Assembly (NCBI GenBank): GCA_019096195.1
Contig: JAGTXK010000239.1
Location: 496,001 to 560,000 of the forward strand
Length of the DNA stretch: 64,000 nucleotides
Direction of reading: 5' to 3'
Source: Boletus sp. NGJ
Lineage: Eukaryota; Basidiomycota; Agaricomycetes; Boletales; Boletaceae
This document shows, piece by piece, positions 43,985 to 56,285 of this stretch (position 1 is the first letter of the stretch; each line of letters begins with the position of its first letter). The position numbers and the translations under genes are program-made. Below the pieces are notes generated by a model. The model was given only the letters and a program-made list of their open reading frames with translations, did no database searches and was not told the origin of the DNA.

Positions 43985-46900
43985 ATGAACTCGTATCCCG
44001 TCGAGCTGTTGGCGCAGCTCTGCCCCGTCATGTTCGTCGCCGGTCTCGGTCTTGCCAGCCAAATCTCACAATCTCCTCCTCAATCACCCCCACCACACCC
44101 GCCCCCAAAGACCCAGGATCCGTTTGCCCTCCTCGTCTCCCGTCTCCGCGACACCCTTCACTCACAACTCCCCCCCTCAATATGGGCCCAACAGCGGACC
44201 AGGTCCTTCCAGATGGTCCTCGTCGAGAAAAACATCCGCTTCCCACCCCGCAAACTCGTGCCGCCCGAAGACCCCTCCTACTCGTCCGCCCATTCACCGC
44301 TCTCCCCACTTACACCTTCCTCCCCGCTCTACCCCGACGGCTTGATAGCCCCGATATGGATTCGCAAACACACCGCCTTTCTCCCGAGCGTATTTGTCCT
44401 CTTCTTGCGCATGTTCGAGGCCCCGAATATCTCACAGCGTTCACCGCTCGATCCACCTGACGCAGACCACGAACGCGATCGCGTGGAAGAGGAGCGGAAA
44501 AAGGATTCAGAGCTGAGCGCAGAGATTGCGCAGCGAAAAAAGTCCACGAGCGAACGAAACATCAAGCTGACGGTCGTCTTGTTGGCCAGCAGACGGATGC
44601 TCGGTATGTCTCCCGTCCACGTCTTCTCGCTGTATCAGCGTGTGACGGCCGTCAGACGATCCGTCGCTTGACGGTCGCCTATCTTATATTCGAAGGCAAA
44701 GCGGACTGGATTCTAGGGCGGCACTGTTTGTCTTGAGTCCCGTCAGTCCAGCAGAACTGGATGAGTTTGTTCGGAGGTGGGTTTGCGCTGTGTGTCTTTT
44801 TTTTTCGTCTCCTTGGCTGACTCGGTCAGCTTGCAAGACGCGTTGTACGAGCCCGCCGTGGAATACTACACTTCTCACTCGAAGCGGGTCCGTCGAAAGC
44901 GCAATCGACACTCACAAGCGTCGTCCTATAACCCACCGCCCCTGATTCCCGTCGGCGTTGCAAGCCCACGACCGCTTCGCCCCGAAGGTTGGACGGTCCG
45001 ATACGAATACAAGATGGCATGCTTTGCAGAATTCAGAGGTGAAGACGAGGTGGCGCTCAAGTGTGTCAGACGCCTTCACGCTCTAATCTTTCTCTGACGT
45101 CATCTAGACATTACCAGGATGCGTATACGACCCTGATGATCATGTTTGGGTCCACTGCCATCTTACCCCCTCGTACCAAGCGATGGGCAGAAGCCAAGGT
45201 GCTCGCAGATACCATCAACTTCAAGGTGAGACCCACAGTCGGGAACAAACGTCCCAAAATGCTCATGCGCGTTCTCAGATCACAAAGCTCTACCTCTACA
45301 ACAACGAGCACGCGCTCGCGCTGTCGCATCACAACCTCCATATGCGCCGTTTCGCTGACTTTTCGCGTGGTTGGGGCATCGGCGAGGAGACGTTCGAGTA
45401 TTGGAGCTGGATGGCGCGGCAGTGAGTTTCATCGTATCATGTCCTGTGGGTGTTCTCCTCACGAACCTCCAGACACCGCGTGCTCGCAGAACTTCTCGAG
45501 CAGGGCTCCCGTTTTGCACTCACGTTTCCAACGCACGCCCCACTCACGCGGGCGTCGGGTGCACCGGTCGGTCTGGGTGGTGCACCACTCGACATGGACA
45601 GCGTCCGGACACTGGGACTGAATCCTAGCCATGCACTACAACATCCGGGTCATTACTATTACATGGCGGCGCGCTGTACGGAAGCCAGACGCGAGCGGTT
45701 TTTGGCAAACGAAGGCGCGTCGCAGGGGACGAATGCGGCGCCTGGGTTTGCCAACGAAAAAAAAGTGGATCACTTGACGATCGTATTGGAGGTATCGGTC
45801 GATTTTCGACCAGATGTGCGTTTGGTTGACGTTGCGTCTGTGCTTGGCGGCAGCTCTACACGAAATCGTACGAGCTGTTCAAAAAGTATAGTTCGACGGC
45901 AAGTCAAGGAAGATTGACGTTGTGGATTGCGTATCGCATCGCAAATACGTATCACCAGTCTGGTAAATTCGAGTTGGCGATTCGGTGCGCACGCTTGTAT
46001 TTCTTTTCGTGGGTTCATAGGTAAAACTGATGGGTCATAGGTTCTTTGAACGCATCGCCAAGACATACCGGCGAGAAAAGTGGAGTGCGATGCTCCGTCC
46101 ACTGTTTCCCACTTGGTATGCCTGTGTGAAGAGGTTGGGCGACGTGGAGCTGACGGTAAAGTTGTTGGTAGAGATGATCGGATATGGTGCGTGGATAGGT
46201 GGTTTCGTTGTCGAATGCTGATTTCTGTATTGCCGGAAACAGGCGACATTGACGACCCGGGGACGTTGGAAGACGATCTTATGGCACTCCTCAAGGTGTG
46301 ATGTGATTCACTTTTCAGCGAAATCCCTACTCATCCTCGAGCGTTAGAGCTCTGTTCCATGTTCTACAGACGACGTCTTGGTTGTCGATCTCACAGAGTC
46401 TGAACCAATTTGTACGTGCTAAGACAGTCATCTCTGTGGGCGGTATTGACACCTTGTGCAGTAAACACCTCGGTGGTCTTTTGGAGACCAGACGTCCGAG
46501 TGGGCGAGGAGGTTGCTTTCCAAATCTCGCTGGCTGCGCCGTCGGACGTCACGCTCTCTACGCTCCCGATCCACTCGATTTCGATCTTGTTCTCGGAAGG
46601 GTATACGCCCATCATCATCCACCACGATGCGTCTACACATTCAGAATTGGTGCAGCTCGTGCCGCTGGGTCAGATAGGGGGAGAGAAGCCCGTCGAAGTG
46701 GGGGTACATCTGAGGTGGCGACCTGGTGACCAGATCATCTTGACTGGAACACTTAGCTCGGATACGCCTGGTGTATTTAGCGTACGTGTTTTCCTATCCT
46801 TTTTTTTTCCACGATGACCGGATCGATGGCGTAGGTCTCGAACATTGTGATGACGCTGAAGGAAGGAAGTTGGACAATCGAGGTACTGCACGAGCCTTGT

Positions 46901-48562
46901 GCGTCGCGCGAATCGAGCGTCACAGTTCCTCGATGGTTGAGTTCGCTGCGACCCGTGTCCTTTATCCCTGTGACGAGGGACAACTTTTCGAGCGTCATGT
47001 GAGTGCGCTAGTCCCTCTTGGTTTCACCCTGTGCATGACACGTTTTCATTAGTGTTCGACATCGTCCGCATCAGATTTCGGTCTCGTTTTTGCACCATGA
47101 GCCAGCGCTATTGGACGAGGCATACCCGATCGTGGTGGAGCTTACCAACACGGACGATAGGGCGCTGGACGTGGTCGTCGATGTGTTGTTGCAACCGACC
47201 GAGGTGGACGCGGCAGGTGCGTTCACCGCGTTTTTCGTTCATCTACTCACTGTTTGACGCTCACGCCGATAGTGCAATTCATCACCTTTGACGACCAAAA
47301 ATCGTCGGGACTGATCAAGGGCGTTCAGTTTGGGACGGTCAAGCCGGGTGTATCTGTCGTCAAGACGTTGGTGTTGATGAGCAGCGGGGCACCGGGAGAT
47401 CGGACGATCGATGTGTCTGTTCAGTCGAGTACGTCAGTCGCATCTCAAACCCTAGCCCGAGCGCCATCGCCATCAGAGACGCTGGATGACACGCAGAACC
47501 ACGAGCGGGAGGAGATCCTACGGACGTTGTTGATCCCGACCTCGAGTGCATTCGTGGTGCGCCAAGACGTGACATACCAGCGATGTCTCGAACCCCCGCC
47601 GGCGCTCGCGGACCTGTCCGTGTTTGAAGGCGAGCATTGGGTGGGGCGCGTGGGTGGGGAGGCGGTGGTGACGACGGTAGTAGAGTGTGCGGCGCCGTGT
47701 GGGGTGGAGGTGGAGAACGTGGCGTTGCGTCGAGTGGTGCGCGCTTTTTCGATCCAATTTTGTTAGGGGTGTCTGACTGAACGGTGTAGGAGAGTTGGAA
47801 CGCGAGGGTGGTCGATACGGCACTAGAAGACGGCGTGGAGGGGGTATTTCCTGGTGGTCAGTATCCCGCAATGTCTTGACGTTGTCCACCTCTGACGATG
47901 TTTTGTGCAGAATATCTCACTGGGGACGAATTTTCGGACATTTGTCGTGTTGGGTTGGCCCAGACCGAGGACGAGACGGCGAGTGGTGACTTTGTACTCG
48001 GACCGGGGGAATACGTGTTGACATGGAAAAGGCAAGCGTTATATTCAGTGATCATCGGTCTAGGACACGTGCCTCACGACGCCACGGGTACAGGATGCTA
48101 TCGCCCGGTCAGTACGGCGCGTGCTCATCGACACACATCCCGCTCCCGCTCCTCCGTCCGCCACGGGAAACGCTGGTCGCGGTGCTCAGCGTCCCCCCCA
48201 CTGCCAACCTGCACATGCCTGCACCGATGCATTTGACGGTCCGAAACCACCACGGGAGCCGGTCGGCGGTAATTAGCGTGTCGCTGGACCCACAGCCATC
48301 GGATGGGTTTGTGGTCGCGGGGTTGAGGAGTGGACGGTTGCCATTGGTGTTGCCGGGTGGGGAGGAGAGTGTGACGTGGAACATAATTCCGATCGAGTGT
48401 GGGTATGTCAAGGTGCCGCGGGTGAGGGTGGTAGACCATCGGGGTGGGGAGGGTGCTGCGGGGAGGGAGGGGGACGGGGACGGGGACGGGGAGGGGGAGG
48501 GGGAGGGGACGGTGGCAGTAGATGTACGCTCACACACGATATTGGTGTTACCGGTGCCGTAG
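43985..48562 (+). CDS. TRAPPC11: TRAPP complex subunit 11 (foie gras/gryzun)
   Basis: Large subunit of the TRAPP III tethering complex, acting in ER-to-Golgi traffic and autophagy. Start MNSYPVELLAQLCPVMFVAG, then the foie gras region spread over exons: FQMVLVEKNIRFPPRK, IKLTVVLLASRRML, LDEFVR, LYEPAVEYYTSHSKRVRRKR, GWTVRYEYKMACFAEFRGED, HYQDAYTTLMIMFGS, KRWAEAKVLADTINFKI, HNLHMRRFADFSRGWG, EYWSWMARQHRVLAELLE and HPGHYYYMAARCTEARRERF. The middle has helical repeats (LWIAYRIANTYHQSGKFELA, RFFERIAKTYRREKWSAML), and the C-terminal half is beta-rich (gryzun), e.g. VQFGTVKPGVSVVKTLV. The end is an acidic Gly/Asp/Glu repeat then SHTILVLPVP, with the stop at 48560-48562. About fifteen short introns. 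No break seen. Family call rests on foie gras blocks and overall layout. Confidence 0.85.
48463..48512. repeat. GGGGAC/GGGGAG tract in TRAPPC11 coding sequence
   Basis: Runs of GGGG separated by AC or AG encode an EGDGDGDGEGEGEG linker. The four or more G-runs on the coding strand could form a G-quadruplex (inference), and the repeat number may vary between strains. Confidence 0.8.
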
Positions 48563-48647
48563 AGTGTTTGTGTGTATTTTATTCTCGGCTTCGGGTAATA
48601 ATTGAAAGTCCGATGAGAGTTAGCCAAGGGAATGTCAATTTGCCAAG

Positions 48648-50379
48648 ATGCCAAGTGTGACGATCAAGATGGGCAAGGACGGATGCCTGCTCTTCCTCCT
48701 CCTCCTCCTCCTTGGCCAAGTTATGGGCCAGTCTCAGAACGGCACTTATGTCCAGGATCCAATCCTCAGATACCGTCCCCCCTTTGCCCAATCTCTCCCC
48801 GTACAGATCCTCATCACCGGCATCTCTCTCACTCTCGCAGCCATCCTCTTGCTTCACCTCATATTCACCGCACAGTATCACTGGCCCCTCGCACGCACCA
48901 ACTACATCCTCCAGATCACCGGCGTAACCACCCTCCTCATATCCATCGGTGCCACCATCTATGTCATCTTTTCCACCACCGTGCAGCAGAGCCAGCACTG
49001 GCCCTACATGCTCAGCTATCTCGCCGTCGAAATGCCCAGCGCAAACTACACCACCATCTCGACTGACCCCACCCTCTTTTACCAGCACAGATGGACCCCC
49101 CCTCAGAGTGCCACCTGGGTCGTCATGAATGCCACCACCTCGGTCATCGTCCAGGTCCGTCCCCCCCCCATCACTGCCTATGCGTTCTCACACACCCCCC
49201 CCAGATCACACACATTCATTTTCTCACCCTCCTCTTTCCCTCAGATCTAGAGGCCAGACTCATTTTCGGTCTTCTTGGTACGTATGTCGGTGCCTGCCTA
49301 GTTGACCAGCTTCCCACACTGATACCAAATCAGGCCCGCTCGCCATCATTTCTGCCGTCATGCAGCTCCTGCCCGTTATTTGTGGCACCGGCGTTGCTGG
49401 GATTGCAGCAGATACCCGCAATGTCTGCAACGCCGCGCTCTCACTACTCTTTACCTCCTTTCTCATCATCTGGGGTTTCTTTGTCAACCGTCGCCAGGCT
49501 TGGCGCACTGATGGCGGAACGGCCGCTTTTGGTGCAGGCGCCATCATCCTCGCCTTCATCTCTGCCTCTCTCAATTTTGTCTACATCCCACGACAGGACC
49601 AGTATGCGTGGATGCCCAAACTCATGTGGGCCGTCACCCTCTGGCAGAGCTTCCTCGGCTGGTGGTGGTGGGTCGGCGCAGGCATGGGCGTGCGCGAAAT
49701 CGAAGAGCTCCTCCAGCGTGAAAAGAAGCGCCAGCAAAAGCGCATTCTGCGCGCCCAACGGCAGAAAGAACACCGCGAAAAGGCGAAATCGGTCTGGAAG
49801 GGTGTCACGGACGCGTTCAAGCCAAGCACCAAGGCCGACGCGCCATCTGGAGACGCACCCGCGCCCGATATGGCGCACTCGCCGTCTCGGGACGCGTCGA
49901 GCGCATCCACGGTGACGGCGTTGGGATCGTCGGCGTGGATCCACCCCGTGCAGATGGTGCAGCGGTGGTTTGCGCGGCTGCGGCATGCTCATCTCACCGC
50001 GGCGCATATCCAGGCGACCGAGCGCGCCGAACGTATTCAGCAGGTATACAAGTGCGACGAAGAGTGGCGTCCCGACCGGGAATACCGGAAGCCAGTCGGA
50101 TGGGGACTGGGGAGTTATGGCTTGCGCGAGGCCCAGCGTGAGCGGCGGGAAGAGATGGAGATGGGGGAGCGGATACCTCGAGAGGAGGACGAGGAGGAGT
50201 GGAAAGAGGAGGAATGGAAGGCCGTGTCGGTGGTGCAGGGAGCGGTGCCTGACGGGCTGCGACACCGGGGTACCGAGACCCGCGCGGTACGCCAGACGGA
50301 AGAGTCGGCGGGGTCGTCGTTGTGGTGGTGGGGCCCGCTTCGGCGGTGGCGTCTCAAGGACTCGACGACGTACCGGTGA
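48648..50379 (+). CDS. multi-span membrane protein with charged C-terminal tail, unknown function
   Basis: Start MPSVTIKMGKDGCLLFLLLL; the hydrophobic run ending QVMGQS looks like a signal peptide. An outward loop (NGTYVQDPILRYRPPF) leads to about seven helices in all: VQILITGISLTLAAILLLHL, ILQITGVTTLLISIGATIYV, a segment across introns, LAIISAVMQLLPVICGTGVA, ALSLLFTSFLIIWGFFV, FGAGAIILAFISASLNFVYI and LMWAVTLWQSFLGWWWWVG. A long, highly charged cytosolic tail follows (LLQREKKRQQKRILRAQR, EEDEEEWKEEEW), ending at 50379. Two introns lie in the middle. Signal peptide, seven helices and a tail recall a receptor layout, but no known receptor family is recognisable. It is 85 bases downstream of TRAPPC11 in the same direction. 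Confidence 0.75.
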
Positions 50380-50579
50380 CGGGGCGCCCTCTTCATGGGT
50401 TGTATCTGCTATCCTATGCTCTCCGTAATCTCTGTACTACACTAGTCGTCGTTTTCACATCCACGCTTTATTTTATTTTTTGCATTTCCGATGAGCTTGC
50501 TTGCAGGTGGGAGCGAACTAGATAGAGTACACGAATAAATATATCCGTCCAATGGTGTCTACCATGCACTTTCTAATCG

Positions 50580-53389
50580 TCACGATGGGATCCCCGCCTC
50601 GGCAGCACTCAGCTGTGCCGCCATGAGCGCACGGAACCGCGAGTCTTTGCGACCGATGAGCTCGCGATACGTCCCCGACTCGGATATCCGTCCGTCTAGG
50701 TCAATACCACGTCAGTCCCCAGTCAAACACACAAAAAAAGAAAGGGGGCAAGGAAGAAGGGGGGAACGCCCCAACTCACCCTCGAGCACCACGATCCGCT
50801 CCGCCCTCGCGATCGTCGACAACCGATGGGCGACAATCACGCACGTCGTCTGTTTCTGTGCCAAAATCTTGTCGATCGCATCATTGACCCGGTGTTCGCT
50901 CGTCGCGTCCAGCGCGCTCGTCGCCTCGTCTAGTGCGAGGATGGCGGGGCGTTTGAGCAGCGCACGGGCGATGGCGAGACGTTGGCGTTGGCCACCGCTT
51001 AGGCTAAGTCGGCCGACTGTATATATGCGGTGCACGTGGTGAGGGTTGCGTTGGCGTAAAGTAATAATAAAAGATCCAACGTCAACCGTGTCATCGTCAT
51101 TGTATGGTAGCGCAAGATGACTCACTCTCGGTATCGAACCCCTTGGGCATGCCCCAGACGAATTCACAGTTGGCTTGCCGGGCAGCGTGCTCGATTTCTT
51201 CGCGCGTCGCGGTGGCGTGGCCAAATGCGATGTTGGACGCGATCGTGCCCGTGAACAATACGGGGTCCTGAGAAAAGGGTGTGGGGAGGGGGGAATGTAA
51301 ATCGAGGCAAGCAGGAGCGGACCTGTGGTACGATGCCGATAATGTTCCGCCAGGAACTCGGGTTGAATTCACGAATGTCTTGCGCAGACGTTCAGAGTCG
51401 CGTTCGCGCAAGGAAAGGGGGGGGGGAGGACGTACCTTGTCCATCAAATGTGACTTTACCACGCACGGGGTCGTAATACCGAAGGAGGAGCGACTGCACA
51501 GACGACTTGCCTCCACCGCTCTTTCCGCTACGTCAATCCGTCGGTTCAGCCAGCCATTGCAACACACACACACACGGCAACGTACACGATTGCCACGTTC
51601 TCGCCAACGCCGATCTCGAGATTAAAGTCATCTAGAATCTGGACGCCTTTCCGACTCGGGTACTCGAACCCGACGTTCTCGAACCGGATGACGCCGCGTC
51701 GCGACGGGTCGACGTCGATCCCGTGGTTGGGAATCGCAGGCTTGCGGTCGAGGAGCTCAAAGATCCGAGTTCCGGCACCGATGCCGCGCATGATCGAAGA
51801 CTATGTAGCACGCGTCGTGAGTCGCACTACAGCTCAGGCGCATAGGACAATGACGGAGGTGAACACGCACGAAAAACCCGCTGGGGAACGTCGTATCAGC
51901 CAACGGAAGGTGATAAAGAGGAACTAGTCTCACGTGAGCATCTGCAGTCCGTTGCCCACATACGCCGTGTATAGCAACAGGCTGGTCAAGTCTCCAACGG
52001 TGATCGCCCCCTGCGAAACGAGCGTGCCACCTAGCGGACCGTTAGTTCGGTCGTCCACGTCTCGAGCTCAAAACGAACCGTATCCCAGCAGACCGAGGAC
52101 CGTCATGTTCCCGCTCCAGCCCGTGCTGCCGAAAAAGATGCCGGACGCAATGGCCTCTTTGCGCGCGAGGGCGAGGACGTGGTTGATGCGGTCGCGAAAC
52201 TTGGCTTGTTCTTGGGCGTTGGCGTTGAAAGCCTGGACTGTTCGGAGAGCAGAGAGGGATTCTTGGGCGACCTTGGTCATTTCACCTACGGCTTCTTGGG
52301 ACTGGTTGGATAGTTTTTTGAGGTACCGACCGTAGTACACCTGAGAGCGGCTCCATGAATTATGTAGAAGGCGCAGATAGCAGAAAAAACTGACCGCACC
52401 AAGTGAGACCGGCGGGACGATGCCGAGCATCATAAACGTCAGTGTCGGGGAAAGATAAAACATGGCACCGACTGGGTTCCATGAGCCAGTGTACCAACGA
52501 AGCCAACAGAGTACGCACGTCCGACGGAAGACATGATGACCGCACGAAGTCCGTCCGAGAGATTCTGAGTGACACTGGTCGTGTGTGTTAAGCACATCTG
52601 TCCACGGAGCATGTATGCACATTTGTGATTCACCTCTCGCCGACGATGCTGGAGTCGGCGCTTAGTCTGCTCAGTACGTCACCCTCGCCCTTTTCGACAA
52701 ACTCGACTTCCTGGCGGAGTGCGGCTTCGTAGGTGCGTTCGCGCAGCCGAGCGACGATGCGTTGGCCTCGATGCATGACACTGTCAGCCACCCAGTCCGA
52801 CCAGGAACGAGGCACGCGCAAAGACAGGACGACAGGGACATACCAGATATGCGCATGAGGAACGATCGGGTGGCATTACACGCTGCACCGGTTGTAAACG
52901 CTACGAGGAGTATGCCAGATGCCTGATAGATTGAGAGTCCGTACGGTATATGCTACACGCGCCCAACGCATATCCGTTTCCACGGCCCCGTCGTGGTGCA
53001 GAGTCAGGTCTCGATGACGATGCGAATGACAGCAGACAATGACCACTCACGGGATTGCTGGCGGAGAAAAAGTCGATGAGTTTGCCGACGGTGAGAGGGA
53101 TGGTCATGGCGACCGAGGAAGAGACAAGGAGGAGACATATGGCGATGAGGAGGGGCTTTTTCTCGGGTTTGGCAAGGGCGATGACTTTGCGGAGGGACGA
53201 GCTGGAGTTGGGAGAAGGACGGAAGGATTTGGGGAGGAGAGGGGAAAGGAGAGAGCGGTGAGTGGCTGACGAGGCAAAGGGGCGTGCAAAGGCGTGAGAG
53301 AGGACGACGGGGCGGGGCGAGTGAAAGTGAGCCGGACGAGGTAGGCGGAGAGCAACTCGACGGGAGACGACCACCGCAACGTTCAACAT
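50580..53389 (-). CDS. MDL1: mitochondrial ABC half-transporter, MDL1/ABCB10 type
   Basis: Inner-membrane ABCB-type exporter. The start [20 protein letters not shown] with [13 protein letters not shown] is an Arg/Ser-rich mitochondrial presequence; the frame upstream lacks an ATG. The membrane domain includes [67 protein letters not shown] and [20 protein letters not shown], closely like Mdl1. The nucleotide domain shows Walker [11 protein letters not shown]-loop [11 protein letters not shown], signature [16 protein letters not shown], Walker [13 protein letters not shown] and switch His in [10 protein letters not shown]. The end is [18 protein letters not shown] with the stop at 50580-50582. 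About ten short introns. All ATPase motifs are intact. Peptide or haem-related substrates are suggested for relatives only. Confidence 0.9.
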
Positions 53390-53494
53390 AACAATCGTAT
53401 TGAATATCTTCCTCAATTGCTCGCTCAGCTAGCACATAGGATACCCACGTGACTCGGAGTGCAATAAGCATTGTAAGCGATCCCTTTTCAGGAC

Positions 53495-53758
53495 ATCTGG
53501 ATCAAACCGCTCGCGGACAAAGGTTAGTTTTCACCGCATCTCGAGTCGGTAGCTGATTCTTGATACATCAGATTGGAACTAAGTTGGCCCGAGTGGCTTG
53601 GCACTGTGAACGACTTTCGATCTCGACGATTAGAGACTGTTGTTCACCAACCACGTCGACACTTACTGGTTAGTGAATATGCAAATTATGTGACGCACTC
53701 ACCACCGGATACACGACTCGTACATATTCGTCCGTTTCCTTTCGGCGATGACTGAATT
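53495..53758 (+). pseudogene. F-box family fragment
   Basis: The sequence reads LADKG, a 50-base intron-like gap, then WPEWLGTVNDFRSRRLETVV, QPRRHLLVSEYANYVTHSPP and IRPFPF. This matches the C-terminal exon of the F-box genes (LTDRG, MPKWLKTMNGYRRDRLD, RYRLVSEYEIYV, SPDIPTF) but nothing before or after. It is a detached piece lying beside the ABC transporter 5' end, about 19 kb from the nearest other copy. Confidence 0.7.
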
Positions 53759-53879
53759 ATCGGGAGACGACGACAGGGCTGGATGCACTTGCAGACTCAT
53801 CATTCACGAAGTGCCGGGCCTAGCCGCCCATCTTAACCCATTCCCTCCAATCTAGATCATCACGTCGAGTATGAATGTT

Positions 53880-55190
53880 TGAACTTTGTCACTACCACTT
53901 CACTGGAGTACGATACCACGTCCGTGCGGGTAAGTGACATGACGCGCGCGTCGTCTTGTGCCCTTGTCGACTGGTTCGTGAATTACTTTTGCTTCCACTC
54001 ACGACAGGAGGCGATCTCGAAGCCATTGTGTACGAAATCTTTGGCCCCCAAGACGTCTTGGTCAAGTCATGTTGAACAACTCACAAGTATTCGAGTCTCT
54101 TTCCCTTTTTCTTTGTTTTCACCTCACTTGTGGGCCTAGTAAGGAGTGTATCCTTAGTGGGCGTGGTCCCATACACAACGCTCGATTCACTCCCTGAACG
54201 ATTCACTCGTCCTAGGTTCACGTTTTCGTACACGCTGACATTGAGCGAGGTACGTGAAACACCAGCCACTCTGAATTCGAGCGGTGAATTCCTTGCTACG
54301 TGGCTCCGAGCATGCATCCCTGGTCTTGGTCTGACATCTTCAGCACGCAGGAGATCGAGTTCGTGCCTGTTGTCCTGGGCGTTTGTTTAGCGCGATGGCA
54401 TTGTGTTTACTCCGGTTTAGACGGCTTCATTGACACGATTATGCCTGGAGGCCAAGGGAGATATCTGGACATGGGATGAAAGCATGCAGTGGGGGAGCCT
54501 GGCGGGGCTAAGATTTGCTTCGGTGCGTCCCGCGTTCTCGCAACAAAATCAAAATACGATGACAATGAACAATAAAAAATCTAGAAATCCTGATAATATT
54601 CATTTGGCGACTTCTCGCGAAATCGTTTCTAGAATCTACATGCGGTTCTACCACCATCTTTCGCGCCTTGGCGCTCCACTTCAATCTCCCACACCGACGT
54701 TTCTACAAGCCTGCGACGGATTATGGTCCAAGTCGCCACGTTTTCCGAGGCGAGGCTCTGTCAGAAGCGTCCACACGACTACGAACTTGAAGTATGGGAC
54801 GGGAATTGGACCGAATTCATTCACATGCACGGTTCGTCGTCTGACTAAATTTTCACGTCGGGAAACACATGACCCTTTACACTTGGCGTTTGCTTTACTC
54901 GACAGAGGGTGAACAACACTTGGCGTGATGGAGGGAAAGAAAGCAACCAAGAAATGTGGGTGTGGAAACGTGAGTGAGCATGGAACCTGGCAACGTGTGC
55001 GAAGGAGCCATGGGTGTTCATGTGAGCCTGAAGGACGGTGTCCGATGGGAACGCACCGGAATTGAGTCACATCATGGTGATCTTCAAGTTGGTGATCTTA
55101 AATTGAGTCATGCAACAGTCAAGGACAAGAAATGGGGATGCGAGAGTGTATGGTTTTACAAAAGGATGGTCATACTCTCATGGTAAAAAT
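53880..55190 (+). pseudogene. possible decayed RCC1-like gene
   Basis: Scattered coding-like bits: GGDLEAIVYEIFGPQDVLVK (about 54007), IEFVPVVLGVCLARWHCV (about 54355), KGDIWTWDESMQWGSLAGLR (about 54455), EMWVWKR (about 54950) and VRWERTGIESHHGDLQVGD (about 55040). The pattern of a hydrophobic strand, a short turn and GDIWTWD recalls RCC1-type propeller blades found in some fungal F-box proteins. The pieces lie in different frames and I cannot connect them with sound introns, so the region may be a degraded gene. The family suggestion is weak. Confidence 0.25.
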
Positions 55191-56285
55191 AGAGGACGAT
55201 AAATTCAAGAGCCATCACAGGGGAAACAACATTGATATTGATAATTAAGCCCAGACCGGAGCAAAACAGAGACGTGAAAAAAAAAAAAAAAGATATCTCG
55301 CTTGAGCGAATCGACGAACATCACAGCCAATCCAGGCATCCGAGGCTCCGATTGTCCCGCGGAGTGGGAACTTGATGTTCAAACGTTCAATAATACGTTC
55401 AATGCTCACCCCACTATCGCTTCTTGGTCAGCCATCGGTGGAAGGCTCGTGTCTGTGCTCACAGTCATGGCGAACTTGCGATATGATGGAAAAGTTCCGT
55501 CGTGTCCTTCAAGTTGTCGCTTATATTATATATATATTAGAACGCTTTCTTGGCGTTGTGTCTACCGAGGTCGATATCGATATCGCTTATGCGGCTGTAT
55601 TTCCGCTCAAGTGCCTTGGAGCAAACTTGGACCGATAGGCTGACTCTCATTGACCAAAACTGACACTGAGTGCAAGTATTGGGGTATTTTGAGCCTTGCA
55701 ACCCCAGGAGCCTCGTACTCCCAAGTGAACAATATTGTATTTGGTGCTCCAACGACAGCTGCAACACAATCTGATAAGTAGACTCATTGTAAGTACCTTC
55801 ACGTCGCCGTCGTTCCTGCAGTGCGATTACCAAGCACTGCGGATAATGTGATAATGGGACCCTGAAGTAACCTCATGCGGCGCCGAAATCAATCAATCTG
55901 GGCTGGAGCCTAATCCGGCCACGAACAGGAATCCAGTTGTCTCGGGTCTGATCCATATGGGTGTGTCTCTAACGACCTTCCATCTTTATACTTTCATCTC
56001 ATTCACCCGTCTTTACCCGCGGTGCATCTCATCTGAGCATGTATACTTATTACTGACTCATCACCAGCTCACCAAAACGGGGGAAAGTTTAGCGACGCAG
56101 AATTCTACGTAAGAAAGGTTGACCCTTTGAACGCAATGCCATCCCAGTGAATGTAAAAAATCATCCGATCGGGACGCTCCGTGGAATTATAAAGTGCAGT
56201 GATTTCCGTCCCAACCACCACCCCGCCTCTTCTCTTAATCCCCTTTGTGTATACAAACAAACTCCCCTACGTTAGCATCACCACC
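55191..56285. other. intergenic, no gene seen
   Basis: About 1.1 kb with a poly-A run near 55277 and no supported gene. It ends with the promoter of the next gene, where an ATTATAAAG element near 56184 is a plausible TATA box about 100 bases from the ATG. Confidence 0.45.

Noticed and set aside
49091-50265. Long frames on both strands (about 270 codons) inside the multi-span membrane protein gene
   Set aside because: Shadows of the real frame, which has ordered helices and a charged tail; the shadow translations are Arg/Ser/Pro-rich with no family match.
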